From an uncultured Bacteroidales bacterium (GTDB lineage Bacteria; Bacteroidota; Bacteroidia; Bacteroidales; F082), in the NCBI GenBank assembly GCA_937884015.1, contig CALGBV010000233.1:1-19469 (forward strand): a stretch of 19,469 nt of DNA. Direction: 5' to 3'. A program made the position numbers and the translations under genes. The notes beneath the pieces are model-generated. The model had not been told where the DNA came from, made no database searches, and worked only from the letters and a program-made list of their open reading frames with translations. The stretch's first letter is position 1. Every line of letters starts with the position of its first letter. This document shows, in pieces, positions 13,649 to 19,469 of this stretch.

Positions 13649-13706
13649 CACGGATTTCTCGGATTCACACGGATGAGTATTTCCGTGAAAATCCGAAAAA
13701 TCCGTG
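13649..13706. repeat. 25-bp inverted repeat with ACGGATTT motifs
   Basis: Arms 13649-13673 and 13682-13706 match at 22 of 25 positions around an 8-bp loop. Each arm is itself built from short CGGATT direct repeats (CACGGATTT, TCGGATT, CACGGA). It lies about 40 bp past the rfaE2 stop and could end transcription from the minus strand, although no long T-run follows. Dispersed repeats with this ATCCGTG/CACGGAT motif occur in many environmental genomes; only one copy is in this window. Confidence 0.7.
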
Positions 13707-13746
13707 TTCAAATTAATAGGTGTTCGCCGTTTGTGGACGCAAACAG

Positions 13747-14229
13747 TTACATACGGGAAATGATATTCGTGGTTGAAAATCCTTCCACCAAATCGATGGT
13801 CAGGACCTTGCCGCCTTTGGCGGTGACGATGTCGTAGCCGACGATTTTCTCCGGCTTGTAATCGTTGCCTTTCACCAAAATGTCGGGCTGCACTTGTTTG
13901 ATTAATTCGAAAGGCGTGTCTTCGCCAAAAAGCACAACAGCATCAACAAACTGAAGCGCCGAAAGCAACAAAGCTCTTGATTTTTCGTCATTTACAGGAC
14001 GGCTTTCGCCTTTCAAACGTTTTACCGACGCATCGGTGTTCAAGCCTACAATGAGTTTATCGCCCAAATCGGCGGCTTGCGCCAGATATTCCACATGGCC
14101 GCGATGCAGAATGTCGAAACAGCCGTTGGTGAAGACTATGGTTTTCCCCGCCGAACGCCATTCGGCGAGTTTCATCTCCAACGCTTCGCGTGAAAGCAGT
14201 TTATTCTTGATTGTTGTCAGCGTTTTCAT
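13747..14229 (-). CDS. rfaE2: D-glycero-beta-D-manno-heptose 1-phosphate adenylyltransferase
   Basis: A 160-residue nucleotidyltransferase that makes ADP-heptose from heptose 1-phosphate for lipopolysaccharide core synthesis; it equals the C-terminal half of E. coli HldE as a stand-alone protein. The nucleotide-binding HxGH motif is at 42-45 in FTNGCFDILHRGHVEYL. VGLNTDASVKRLKG (61-74), RPVNDEKSRALLLSAL, PDILVKGNDYKPEKIVG and the C-terminal FSTTNIISRM are typical. The start at 14229 (MKTLTTIKN) gives the normal length; an in-frame ATG at 14253 is possible but less likely. Its first 29 bp overlap the end of the GtrA gene, so the two are translated together. The kinase half (rfaE1) is not in the window. 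Confidence 0.93.
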   Translation of the reverse strand: MKTLTTIKNKLLSREALEMKLAEWRSAGKTIVFTNGCFDILHRGHVEYLAQAADLGDKLIVGLNTDASVKRLKGESRPVNDEKSRALLLSALQFVDAVVLFGEDTPFELIKQVQPDILVKGNDYKPEKIVGYDIVTAKGGKVLTIDLVEGFSTTNIISRM

Positions 14230-14743
14230 TTGACTTATTCTTTTGGTCTTCAATCGGTTGGAAAGAGAAATAACGGTTGAAGAAATAACTGAAGAAAACC
14301 GAAATGACGGAAATCATGATGTAGGACAACACCGGCATGATGTGGAAGAAATCGACGAAACATTTCAAGCCACCGTAAACCAGGAAGGTGTTGCACATGG
14401 TGACGGCAAAATAACGGAAAAACTGTTTTCCTTGGGTCAGGTTCGATTGTGAAAAGGTGATGTTGCGTTGCAGCCAAAAGCCCGTGACGAAAGTGATGGG
14501 CCATTTCAGTACCAAAGTTGCGATGTGAGGCGTAAAGGCCACAAATCCCAAATCCCAGACGTTGCCTCTGAAAATGAAATGATAAATGAGATAATACAAA
14601 ATCCAGTCAATGACGAGATTGAGTCCGCCCATGAATCCGTAGCGGAAGAACAGGAGACTGAAATAGCGCTGAAAAGGCGGATAGAAGAAGTCGACAAACT
14701 TCCAGATTTTTTCTTGCAAATTCTTTTTCAATCCTGTCGTCAT
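14201..14743 (-). CDS. GtrA-like membrane protein
   Basis: A 180-residue GtrA/DPMS family protein with four membrane helices: about 27-50 (YGFMGGLNLVIDWILYYLIYHF), 65-85 (THIATLVLKWPITFVTGFWL), 105-122 (YFAVTMCNTFLVYGGLKCF) and 128-150 (MPVLSYIMISVISVFFSYFF). The family is thought to help flip polyprenyl-linked sugars or assist glycosylation of surface polysaccharides. NRYFSF near the end, and the WLQRNITF motif after the second helix, are family signatures. The ATG at 14743 is preferred to an upstream TTG because a promoter (TTTG-N21-TAAATTTG) ends at 14762, giving a leader of about 13 nt. It overlaps rfaE2 by 29 bp; both may act on surface glycans. Confidence 0.88.
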   Translation of the reverse strand: MTTGLKKNLQEKIWKFVDFFYPPFQRYFSLLFFRYGFMGGLNLVIDWILYYLIYHFIFRGNVWDLGFVAFTPHIATLVLKWPITFVTGFWLQRNITFSQSNLTQGKQFFRYFAVTMCNTFLVYGGLKCFVDFFHIMPVLSYIMISVISVFFSYFFNRYFSFQPIEDQKNKSNENADNNQE

Positions 14744-14761
14744 GGTCTTGTAATAAGGTTG

Positions 14762-14794
14762 CAAATTTAGGAAATATTGCCGATTAAATCCAAA
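14762..14794 (-). promoter_or_regulatory. Promoter (TTTG-N21-TAAATTTG) for gtrA-rfaE2
   Basis: On the minus strand TTTG (14794-14791) and TAAATTTG (14769-14762) are 21 bp apart. The -33 element lies inside the last codons of the mevalonate kinase gene, so the glycan pair can be expressed separately from the isoprenoid genes. Confidence 0.65.
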
Positions 14795-15665
14795 TCACAT
14801 CAAAATTGGCAAGCAAATGGCTGGCTTTTTCGATGTTGTCGGTGAAGCCCAGCACATAGCCGCCGCCACCCGAACCAGAAATCTTTACACCGAAATTGAA
14901 ATCATGGTTTTGTTCAAAAAGCTGCAAGGTGTTTTCCGTAATCATTGGGCGCAGGAATTGCAGTTGTGCCTTTGTGAGCTGTGCCAAGGAATTGAAAAAC
15001 GCCTCGTTTGCGCCTTCAATGAGATGATTGATGCAATCGGTCACATGAGGTACGTAATCACGCTGAAATGCGCTTAAAAACGCCTCATCCTGCCTTTTTT
15101 CCTTGAAATGCTGCACCAAAGGTCGCGTATTGCTCTTGATTTTCGTATCAATCAGGCAAACATGAATGTTCTTTTTCAGAAAACCGGCATCTACGAGTTC
15201 GACGCTTTGCGGAGAAATGCGGAATGGTTTGCCTAAATAGCATTGCAAAGGGTCGATGCCCGAACTGCTGCCGTGGAAAAAACTCTCCATTTGGCCAAAT
15301 ATGGTCTTCAACTGCATCAAATCTTTGATCTGATTCTTGGTGTAACGGTCGTAAACGGCAGCCACCAGAGTTCCCGAACTGCCTAAACCATAGCCCGACG
15401 GAACGTTGGAGGCCAAATTCAAGCCTAATTTCAAATCACGAGAGAGTTTTTCAATATCAACATGTTTTGTAATGTCCTTTTGCTCAGCTAAATAATCCCT
15501 GAACCGACAGATGTTTTCGTTCGATTTTTTTGCCCTCGGCATGGTGAGCTTGCCCAATTTCCAGCGGGCTGAAAACTGCTGCAAGGGAACCATCAGAGCC
15601 GTGGCATCGAATATCATGGAATATTCGCCGAAAAGAATGACTTTGCTATAGTAGAGCGTTCTCAT
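14784..15665 (-). CDS. mvk: Mevalonate kinase (GHMP family)
   Basis: A 293-residue GHMP kinase that phosphorylates mevalonate in the isoprenoid pathway. Motif 1 is YSKVILFGEYSMI (6-18). Motif 2, the ATP-binding P-loop, is NVPSGYGLGSSGTL (87-100). E127 and D138 (in SSGIDPLQ) fit the catalytic and metal positions, and motif 3 is KISGSGGGGYVLGF (261-274). It is somewhat shorter than typical mevalonate kinases (about 300-400). Together with diphosphomevalonate decarboxylase, 41 bp upstream on the same strand, this assigns it to the mevalonate pathway rather than another GHMP branch. Phosphomevalonate kinase is not in the window. The short gap before its ATG is occupied by a heptamer tandem repeat. 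Confidence 0.85.
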   Translation of the reverse strand: MRTLYYSKVILFGEYSMIFDATALMVPLQQFSARWKLGKLTMPRAKKSNENICRFRDYLAEQKDITKHVDIEKLSRDLKLGLNLASNVPSGYGLGSSGTLVAAVYDRYTKNQIKDLMQLKTIFGQMESFFHGSSSGIDPLQCYLGKPFRISPQSVELVDAGFLKKNIHVCLIDTKIKSNTRPLVQHFKEKRQDEAFLSAFQRDYVPHVTDCINHLIEGANEAFFNSLAQLTKAQLQFLRPMITENTLQLFEQNHDFNFGVKISGSGGGGYVLGFTDNIEKASHLLANFDVIWI

Positions 15666-15669
15666 TGTT

Positions 15670-15690
15670 TTATGGGTTATGGGTTATGGG
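15670..15690. repeat. Heptamer tandem repeat (TTATGGG x3) before mevalonate kinase
   Basis: Three perfect TTATGGG units (CCCATAA on the minus strand) lie 5 bp before the mevalonate kinase ATG, exactly where a ribosome would bind. The gap between the two isoprenoid genes is only 41 bp, so the repeat makes up half of it. Change in copy number would alter the leader. Confidence 0.85.
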
Positions 15691-15706
15691 TTTCACTCGA
15701 CACCAT

Positions 15707-16774
15707 TCACCTGGCATCCATCACCATTAGTTTTTGTGGTCCGTTGCCAACGTAATCCTTAATCCATTTTGAATCAGTGCAATACCGAACAAGATTTTCA
15801 TCGATGAAGGTTTCGACGGCATCGGCATATTGCTTCGGATAAAGCAGATGCACATTAGGGCCGGCATCCAAAGTGAAACACAGCGGAATTTGCGTCGTTT
15901 CGCGGAAATGGCGGATTTCACCAATGATGTTCAAGGTGTTCGGCTTCATCAAAATAAACGATGGAGTCGAGCACATCATCAAGGCGTGCAACTGCATGGC
16001 TTCCGATTCGGTGATTTCGATGAAAGTCTCCAAATCGCCATCGCGCAAAGCGGCAAGCAGATTTTCAATGTTGCGGTTGGCCTGGGCATAACGTGCTGCC
16101 GCATACGGATTACTTTCCATCAATGAATGTCCGGCGCGGCTCGACACCGATTTTGCAGCATCGCTGACAATGAGAATACTGTCGCAATACGTTCTGAATA
16201 TCGGATTTATCTGATTTTCAAGCGATACGGCATATTCATCGGAACTTGTTGCCAAAGCATTGGTTTTTCCCCACAAGGCCATCATCGGGAACACGGAACG
16301 TGAGGCGCTGCCCGACGCAATTCGGGCGAGGCATGACGCTTTCTGCAAATCGATTTCCGCTTCGCCTTTCAGCATCCTGTCGATGTCCAACAGACACAAA
16401 ACCAAGGCGCTCATCGAAGAAGCTGACGATGCAATGCCCGATGAATGTGGAAAAGTGTTGCTGCTTTCCATATTCAGGCACATTCGGTTAAGCCATGGAA
16501 AATCAGCGACATGATCGAGGAGAAATTTCTCAATCTTGGCAGCAAAAGCCTGGTTTTCATTGCCTTCAAAATAAAACCGTAACGAAAAGTTTTCGGCTGC
16601 CTCGAATGTAACTGAAGTTTCCGTCCGGCATTGCGAAAGCGTGAAACTGATAGACGGATTTTGAGGCAGCTGCACGCCTTTTTTGCCCCAATATTTCACC
16701 AAGGCAATGTTTGACGGACTTTGCCATTTCACGATGCCGTGAAAACCCGAAGGAACTTTTGCTTGACCATTCAT
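15707..16774 (-). CDS. mvaD: Diphosphomevalonate decarboxylase
   Basis: A 355-residue GHMP-fold enzyme that converts mevalonate 5-diphosphate to isopentenyl diphosphate with ATP. Signatures: NIALVKYWGK (22-31), PSISFTL (40-46), the P-loop SSGIASSASSMSAL (111-124), ARIASGSASRSVF (150-162), MMCSTPSFILMKPNTL (266-281) and TLDAGPNVHLL (301-311) with the catalytic D303. The length fits the usual 320-400. The frame continues 14 codons upstream, but the ATG at 16774 is chosen because a TATATTTG -7 box ends only 6 bp before it; the mRNA would be leaderless or nearly so. Mevalonate kinase follows on the same transcript. Confidence 0.95.
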   Translation of the reverse strand: MNGQAKVPSGFHGIVKWQSPSNIALVKYWGKKGVQLPQNPSISFTLSQCRTETSVTFEAAENFSLRFYFEGNENQAFAAKIEKFLLDHVADFPWLNRMCLNMESSNTFPHSSGIASSASSMSALVLCLLDIDRMLKGEAEIDLQKASCLARIASGSASRSVFPMMALWGKTNALATSSDEYAVSLENQINPIFRTYCDSILIVSDAAKSVSSRAGHSLMESNPYAAARYAQANRNIENLLAALRDGDLETFIEITESEAMQLHALMMCSTPSFILMKPNTLNIIGEIRHFRETTQIPLCFTLDAGPNVHLLYPKQYADAVETFIDENLVRYCTDSKWIKDYVGNGPQKLMVMDAR

Positions 16775-16780
16775 GCTGCA

Positions 16781-16788
16781 CAAATATA
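16781..16788 (-). promoter_or_regulatory. -7 box (TATATTTG) just before mvaD
   Basis: TATATTTG on the minus strand ends 6 bp before the mvaD ATG, predicting a start site at or next to the first codon. Its upstream side merges with the T-run of the secG terminator. No good TTG lies at -33. Confidence 0.55.
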
Positions 16789-16818
16789 AAAAATGCCGAA
16801 ACGTGAATTCCGGCATTT
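16788..16818 (-). terminator. Intrinsic terminator after secG
   Basis: On the minus strand AAATGCCG and CGGCATTT form an 8-bp stem around a loop of about 12 nt, followed by a T-run that runs into the mvaD -7 box. It lies 24 bp past the secG stop. Confidence 0.7.
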
Positions 16819-16841
16819 ACAGTTGTTTTGGATTTGCTAAA

Positions 16842-17207
16842 TTATTGAGCTTCGGCTGGTGTTTCTGCTGGAGCTTCAACAGCTTCTTCCATTGGAAGGG
16901 CTTCGGCAGCATTGGTAGCAGGAGCGACAGGAGCTTCCATTGGTTTTGCGATTTCGCTTTGGAAAGCATCACCTGATTTCACATTCTTTGGGATGGTAAT
17001 GCTTGAAATCAAGCAGAGCACCACCAGAATGGCAGCCATTGTCCATGTAGCCTTTTCAAGGAAATCGGTTGTCTGACGAACACCCATCACTTGGTTTGCG
17101 CCACCGAAATTAGAGACCAAACCGCCACCTTTTGAGTTCTGAACCAGAACGATTAATCCTAATAAAACACTGACAATCAGGATTAAAACTACTATTAATG
17201 TATACAT
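16842..17207 (-). CDS. secG: Preprotein translocase subunit SecG
   Basis: A 121-residue inner-membrane protein that assists SecYEG in exporting proteins. Two membrane helices are visible, about 2-22 (YTLIVVLILIVSVLLGLIVLV) and 54-72 (ATWTMAAILVVLCLISSIT). Between them are the family's QNSKGGGL (23-30), NFGGANQVMGVRQTTDFLEK (33-52) cytoplasmic loop. The C-terminal tail (about 85-121) is rich in Pro, Ala and Glu, as is common for Bacteroidota SecG. It starts 10 bp after the upstream TPR gene and is followed by an intrinsic terminator. Confidence 0.95.
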   Translation of the reverse strand: MYTLIVVLILIVSVLLGLIVLVQNSKGGGLVSNFGGANQVMGVRQTTDFLEKATWTMAAILVVLCLISSITIPKNVKSGDAFQSEIAKPMEAPVAPATNAAEALPMEEAVEAPAETPAEAQ

Positions 17208-17217
17208 CGTTTATGAA

Positions 17218-17964
17218 TTAATTGTTTAACTTCCTTAGTTCTTCAATTTGGGCTGCAAAGTAAACACTTTTTTCTGGATATTTCAAGCATAATTTTTCAT
17301 AGATTGAAATTGCTTTTTCCGTATAGCCTTGTTTGGCATAAATCTGGGCCAAAGTCTCGCTCACAATGTTCTCCTGATCGGTGATACTGTTCTGTGCCAC
17401 GGAGATTGGGTTGTAGAATTCGGCTTTCGGGCGTGAAATGCTCGGATTTTCGACAATGAACTTGTCGATGAGTTCTTTTCTGGAGAGTTTCTTCGGTGCC
17501 GCCTTTCCCTCTTCTTTCTGTTTCTTTTCCTCTTCCATGGCCTTGAGGCGTGCTGCGATGATGGCTTTCAGTTCGTCGAGCGACTTGCGTTTTTCTTCCA
17601 GCAAAGCCATTTCGGCAGAAAGTTCCTCCTGTGTGCCGCTGAGGTCGATTTCGGGAATAATGAACACCTTTTCGCGAATTATGGAACTATCGTTGGCTTC
17701 TTCGGCAGGATTGATGGTTTCAACCGCAGTGAAAAATCTCTCCTTAGGCTTGTATTCATCAGGCAATTGCGGCACTTCAACCGGCGTTTCCAAACGGCGT
17801 TTTGCGATGAGCGAAAATAGCCTCAACTTGTCGCGGTTCGGGACGATGCTGGCCGCTAATCTCAGTTGCTGCTCATAATCATTGCTACTTTCGTTTTGGT
17901 ATGCAATGGCCAACAATGCCTGTCCGATGGCAAAATAAGGATATTTCTCCGTCAGCGACTTCAC
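17218..17964 (-). CDS. TPR-containing protein, N-terminus missing
   Basis: A 248-codon remainder of a TPR protein often found before secG in Bacteroidales. It opens KSLTEKYPYFAIGQALLAIAY, which in relatives lies a few dozen residues into the protein after a short N-terminal segment. Upstream of the GTG at 17964 the same frame still reads EGAAVDDV, consistent with family sequence, then meets a stop at about 18000, with no other start codon. Later parts are a charged coiled coil (about 112-158, EEKRKSLDELKAIIAARLKA) and a TPR unit (about 203-247, SETLAQIYAKQGYTEKAISI). The GTG overlaps the methyltransferase stop as GTGA. The gene was probably cut at 17965-17985 by a rearrangement or assembly join; whether the remainder is functional is unknown. 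Relationship to the family is from memory of similar proteins. Confidence 0.7.
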   Translation of the reverse strand: MKSLTEKYPYFAIGQALLAIAYQNESSNDYEQQLRLAASIVPNRDKLRLFSLIAKRRLETPVEVPQLPDEYKPKERFFTAVETINPAEEANDSSIIREKVFIIPEIDLSGTQEELSAEMALLEEKRKSLDELKAIIAARLKAMEEEKKQKEEGKAAPKKLSRKELIDKFIVENPSISRPKAEFYNPISVAQNSITDQENIVSETLAQIYAKQGYTEKAISIYEKLCLKYPEKSVYFAAQIEELRKLNN

Positions 17965-18530
17965 ATCGTCAACGGCGGCTCCTTCAAAGGTGCAGGATAC
18001 TCAAAATCATGTATGCCGAGGTCTTTCCGAAATCCAACATAAAATACTCGCTCTCGAATCTGAGGAACATGATAATCGTTTGAATTAAGCAACTTATACT
18101 GTATATCATATCCCGCATCCTCAAATAGTTTGAGAATATTCTTCACCGCCTCCGCATTTCGCTCTGCCAACATGCCTGAGACATTCTCCGCCACAAAGAA
18201 AAGCGGCTGTTTGCTTTTGAGTATTCGAATGTAATCAAAGAAAAGTTGCCCACGTGGATCGTTTATCCCGCCAAGCGATCCCGCCTCACTCCAACTTTGA
18301 CACGGAGGACCACCAATCAAACCAACAACATCATTGGGCAGATCGCCTTCAACCACCTTCCGCACATCTCCCTCGATCAGGATTGTGTGCGCATGATTTT
18401 TACGATATGTCGGGCAAATCTCGGGATCGAATTCATTTGCCACGGCCACATTGAACCCAGCTTTTTCAAAGCCCAAATCCATACCGCCCGCACCAGCAAA
18501 CAACGAGATCAAATTCAACTTCTTTTTCAT
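17961..18530 (-). pseudogene. DNA (cytosine-5) methyltransferase, truncated after motif VIII
   Basis: A 189-residue fragment of a C5 DNA methyltransferase, which would methylate cytosine using S-adenosylmethionine. Present motifs: I, LFAGAGGMDLGFEKAG (10-25); IV, GGPPCQSWSEAG (73-84) with the catalytic C77; VI, FVAENVSGM (112-120); VIII, QIRERVFYVGFR (157-168). It stops at YPAPLKEPPLTM, just where the target-recognition domain and motifs IX and X should follow; complete enzymes have about 300-400 residues. It therefore cannot bind a specific DNA site and is probably inactive. A strong Shine-Dalgarno sequence, AAAGGAGGA, ends 4 bp before its ATG. No restriction enzyme was recognised next to it. 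Confidence 0.85.
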
Positions 18531-18534
18531 TTCA

Positions 18535-18543
18535 TCCTCCTTT
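18535..18543 (-). promoter_or_regulatory. Strong Shine-Dalgarno sequence of the methyltransferase
   Basis: AAAGGAGGA on the minus strand, 4 bp before ATG at 18530. It supports that start and contrasts with the A-rich leaders of the genes left of 17965. Confidence 0.85.
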
Positions 18544-18685
18544 AGCGCGGATTGTCGTCGGAGGATTCCGATACAGAAAAAGGCGCGCCCCTTCCCCTGT
18601 ACTCACAGGAAGCCCTTGCAGAGGCCTTGACGAATACAATGCAAAAGTTGCGCAGGAAGTTCAGTCGCATTGGCCGGAGAATAAT

Positions 18686-19444
18686 GTGGCCATTAAGGAG
18701 TTAATTAGAGAACGTTGGACGGACATCACGAAAGTCCAAGGGAAAATCGAGGACTTTAACTACTTGGTTTTTATAGATATTGCTGGCGATTTGGATTGGA
18801 TTTGTGATGACGATCATTCGGTGAAGCAGCTGACAGAAAAGGCTTCGACATCGATAGCGCGGGCGCTAAGCGTTGAAGCGGCACCATGTAAACATTTGCA
18901 AGAACAGGAGTGGATGGCATTTAAGAAAATTCTTGGGGCGGCTATTGTTTCGGCTTTTGAGGAGAGCTATGACGAAGCCGAAGCCCTAATGGATCAAGCC
19001 CAAACTTATCTGAGACAACGAACGGAAGAGCGCTCTCGAAAGTGGATGTTGGTAAATTCAACAGTGTTGATGTTGGTCTTTTGGCTGATAGAATGTCTGT
19101 GGTTTGATTTTAATATTCGCACACCTTCACTCTTTGGCCTGTTTGGCGCTTATGTTTCTATCGTTGGACATTCGGGTGGGAGGCGAACTGATGCCAGCGC
19201 TGGTAGACCTCTTCATTGGGTGGAGGCGTTTGTTCGACTTTTGGTTGGAATTATACTTGGCAATGTTGCCATTCATTTCTTTAATTGTTCGTTAGCGCCG
19301 GAATTGGGTCGCGAATTGTGTACGACAGATGCAGGGGTTAGGATCGTGGCATTTGTCGCAGGGTTGATAGATAGCTTTATTCCATCTATGATTTCAACCT
19401 ATGTTTTAAGTCCGTTGAATTGCAAAGGAGGAAGTCATGCTTAA
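18686..19444 (+). CDS. Four-helix membrane protein of unknown function
   Basis: A 252-residue protein I do not recognise. The N-terminal half (1-118) is soluble and helical, with a charged segment (EESYDEAEALMDQAQTYLRQ, 92-111). Four membrane helices follow: about 120-139 (WMLVNSTVLMLVFWLIECLW), 147-162, 182-200 (FVRLLVGIILGNVAIHFFN) and 219-241 (RIVAFVAGLIDSFIPSMIST). Start: GTG at 18686 has GGAG 6 bp upstream. The frame is open upstream to at least 18521, reading GLDEYNAKVAQEVQSHWPEN before the GTG, which looks protein-like, but there is no ATG, GTG or TTG there, so an N-terminal truncation is possible. It overlaps the next gene by 8 bp (ATGCTTAA), suggesting they work together. It diverges from the methyltransferase. 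Confidence 0.65.
   Translation: MAIKELIRERWTDITKVQGKIEDFNYLVFIDIAGDLDWICDDDHSVKQLTEKASTSIARALSVEAAPCKHLQEQEWMAFKKILGAAIVSAFEESYDEAEALMDQAQTYLRQRTEERSRKWMLVNSTVLMLVFWLIECLWFDFNIRTPSLFGLFGAYVSIVGHSGGRRTDASAGRPLHWVEAFVRLLVGIILGNVAIHFFNCSLAPELGRELCTTDAGVRIVAFVAGLIDSFIPSMISTYVLSPLNCKGGSHA
19424..19432 (+). promoter_or_regulatory. Strong Shine-Dalgarno sequence before the last gene
   Basis: AAAGGAGGA, 4 bp before the ATG at 19437 and inside the end of the membrane-protein gene. It is the same sequence and spacing as for the methyltransferase. Confidence 0.8.
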
Positions 19445-19469
19445 ACGATTCGCCATAATCATAGAATCA
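19437..19469 (+). CDS. Start of an unidentified gene, cut by the window edge
   Basis: Eleven codons, MLKRFAIIIES, follow a strong Shine-Dalgarno sequence. The gene overlaps the membrane-protein gene by 8 bp, so the two are probably co-translated. The short hydrophobic strand after basic residues resembles the first beta-strand of caspase-like peptidases, but eleven residues are far too few to assign a family. Confidence 0.55.
   Translation, partial: MLKRFAIIIES

Larger units (their letters stand above)
13177..13746. other. Long intergenic region between convergent transcription units
   Basis: 570 bp with no convincing protein gene. A 69-codon frame at 13332-13541 runs through a terminator and has no family features. 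The region contains the rpmF terminator (13236-13288), A-tract DNA and a promoter box feeding a candidate small RNA that ends at a second terminator (13437-13469), a pair of 8-bp inverted arms (13551-13630) and a 25-bp inverted repeat (13649-13706). The last 40 bp before the rfaE2 stop hold a small GTTTG/CAAAC hairpin (13729-13744). Confidence 0.75.

Noticed and set aside
14230..14253. Longer rfaE2 start (MKTKRISQ)
   Set aside because: It would deepen the overlap with gtrA to 53 bp and adds residues not typical of the family; the ATG at 14229 fits the length.
17961..18530. Complete, active restriction-modification methyltransferase
   Set aside because: The target-recognition domain and motifs IX-X are missing and no restriction enzyme gene is visible.

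Overview
The window looks like the chromosome of a member of the Bacteroidota, probably an uncultured Bacteroidales. Several things point there. There is a secreted protein with a type IX secretion (T9SS) C-terminal sorting domain and a PorW/SprE-type T9SS lipoprotein. The -7 promoter boxes have the form TAnnTTTG (TATCTTTG, TACTTTTG, TATATTTG, TAAATTTG). Most genes have A-rich leaders instead of Shine-Dalgarno sequences. L32 is of the flavobacterial type with a single cysteine, and a DUF4143 AAA ATPase is present. Mevalonate kinase and diphosphomevalonate decarboxylase show that isoprenoids are made by the mevalonate route.

Layout. Positions 1-580 (minus) carry the start of groEL and all of groES, with a long upstream region (581-943) holding several inverted repeats that may be regulatory. 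Positions 944-3839 (minus) carry a T9SS cargo protein and a DUF4143 ATPase, the latter preceded by a 33-bp tandem repeat in its leader. From 4091 to 13176 everything is on the plus strand: a membrane-anchored Ser/Thr kinase, PorW/SprE, bactofilin, FolE, a Bax-inhibitor-1 family protein, FabD, an S41 protease (the last three overlap end to start by one base), then a separate DUF177-rpmF unit. Positions 13177-13746 hold no convincing protein gene, but contain two terminators, a candidate small RNA and a long inverted repeat. From 13747 to 17964 the genes are on the minus strand: RfaE2, GtrA, mevalonate kinase, diphosphomevalonate decarboxylase, SecG and a TPR protein.

The right end (about 17965-19469) differs from the rest. 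A C5 DNA methyltransferase is cut off after motif VIII, and its end is fused to a TPR gene that has lost its N-terminus. Beyond it lie a four-helix membrane protein and the first codons of another gene. All three of these genes have Shine-Dalgarno sequences, unlike the genes to the left. This is either a horizontally acquired segment joined by a short-homology recombination or a chimeric assembly join, and it is the first thing to check.

The genes otherwise serve envelope and housekeeping roles: protein folding (GroESL), protein export (SecG, PorW), envelope structure (bactofilin, S41 protease, RfaE2, GtrA), lipid and isoprenoid precursors (FabD, MvaK, MvaD), folate or pterin synthesis (FolE) and ribosome assembly (L32, DUF177). 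No CRISPR array, tRNA, rRNA or complete insertion sequence was seen.
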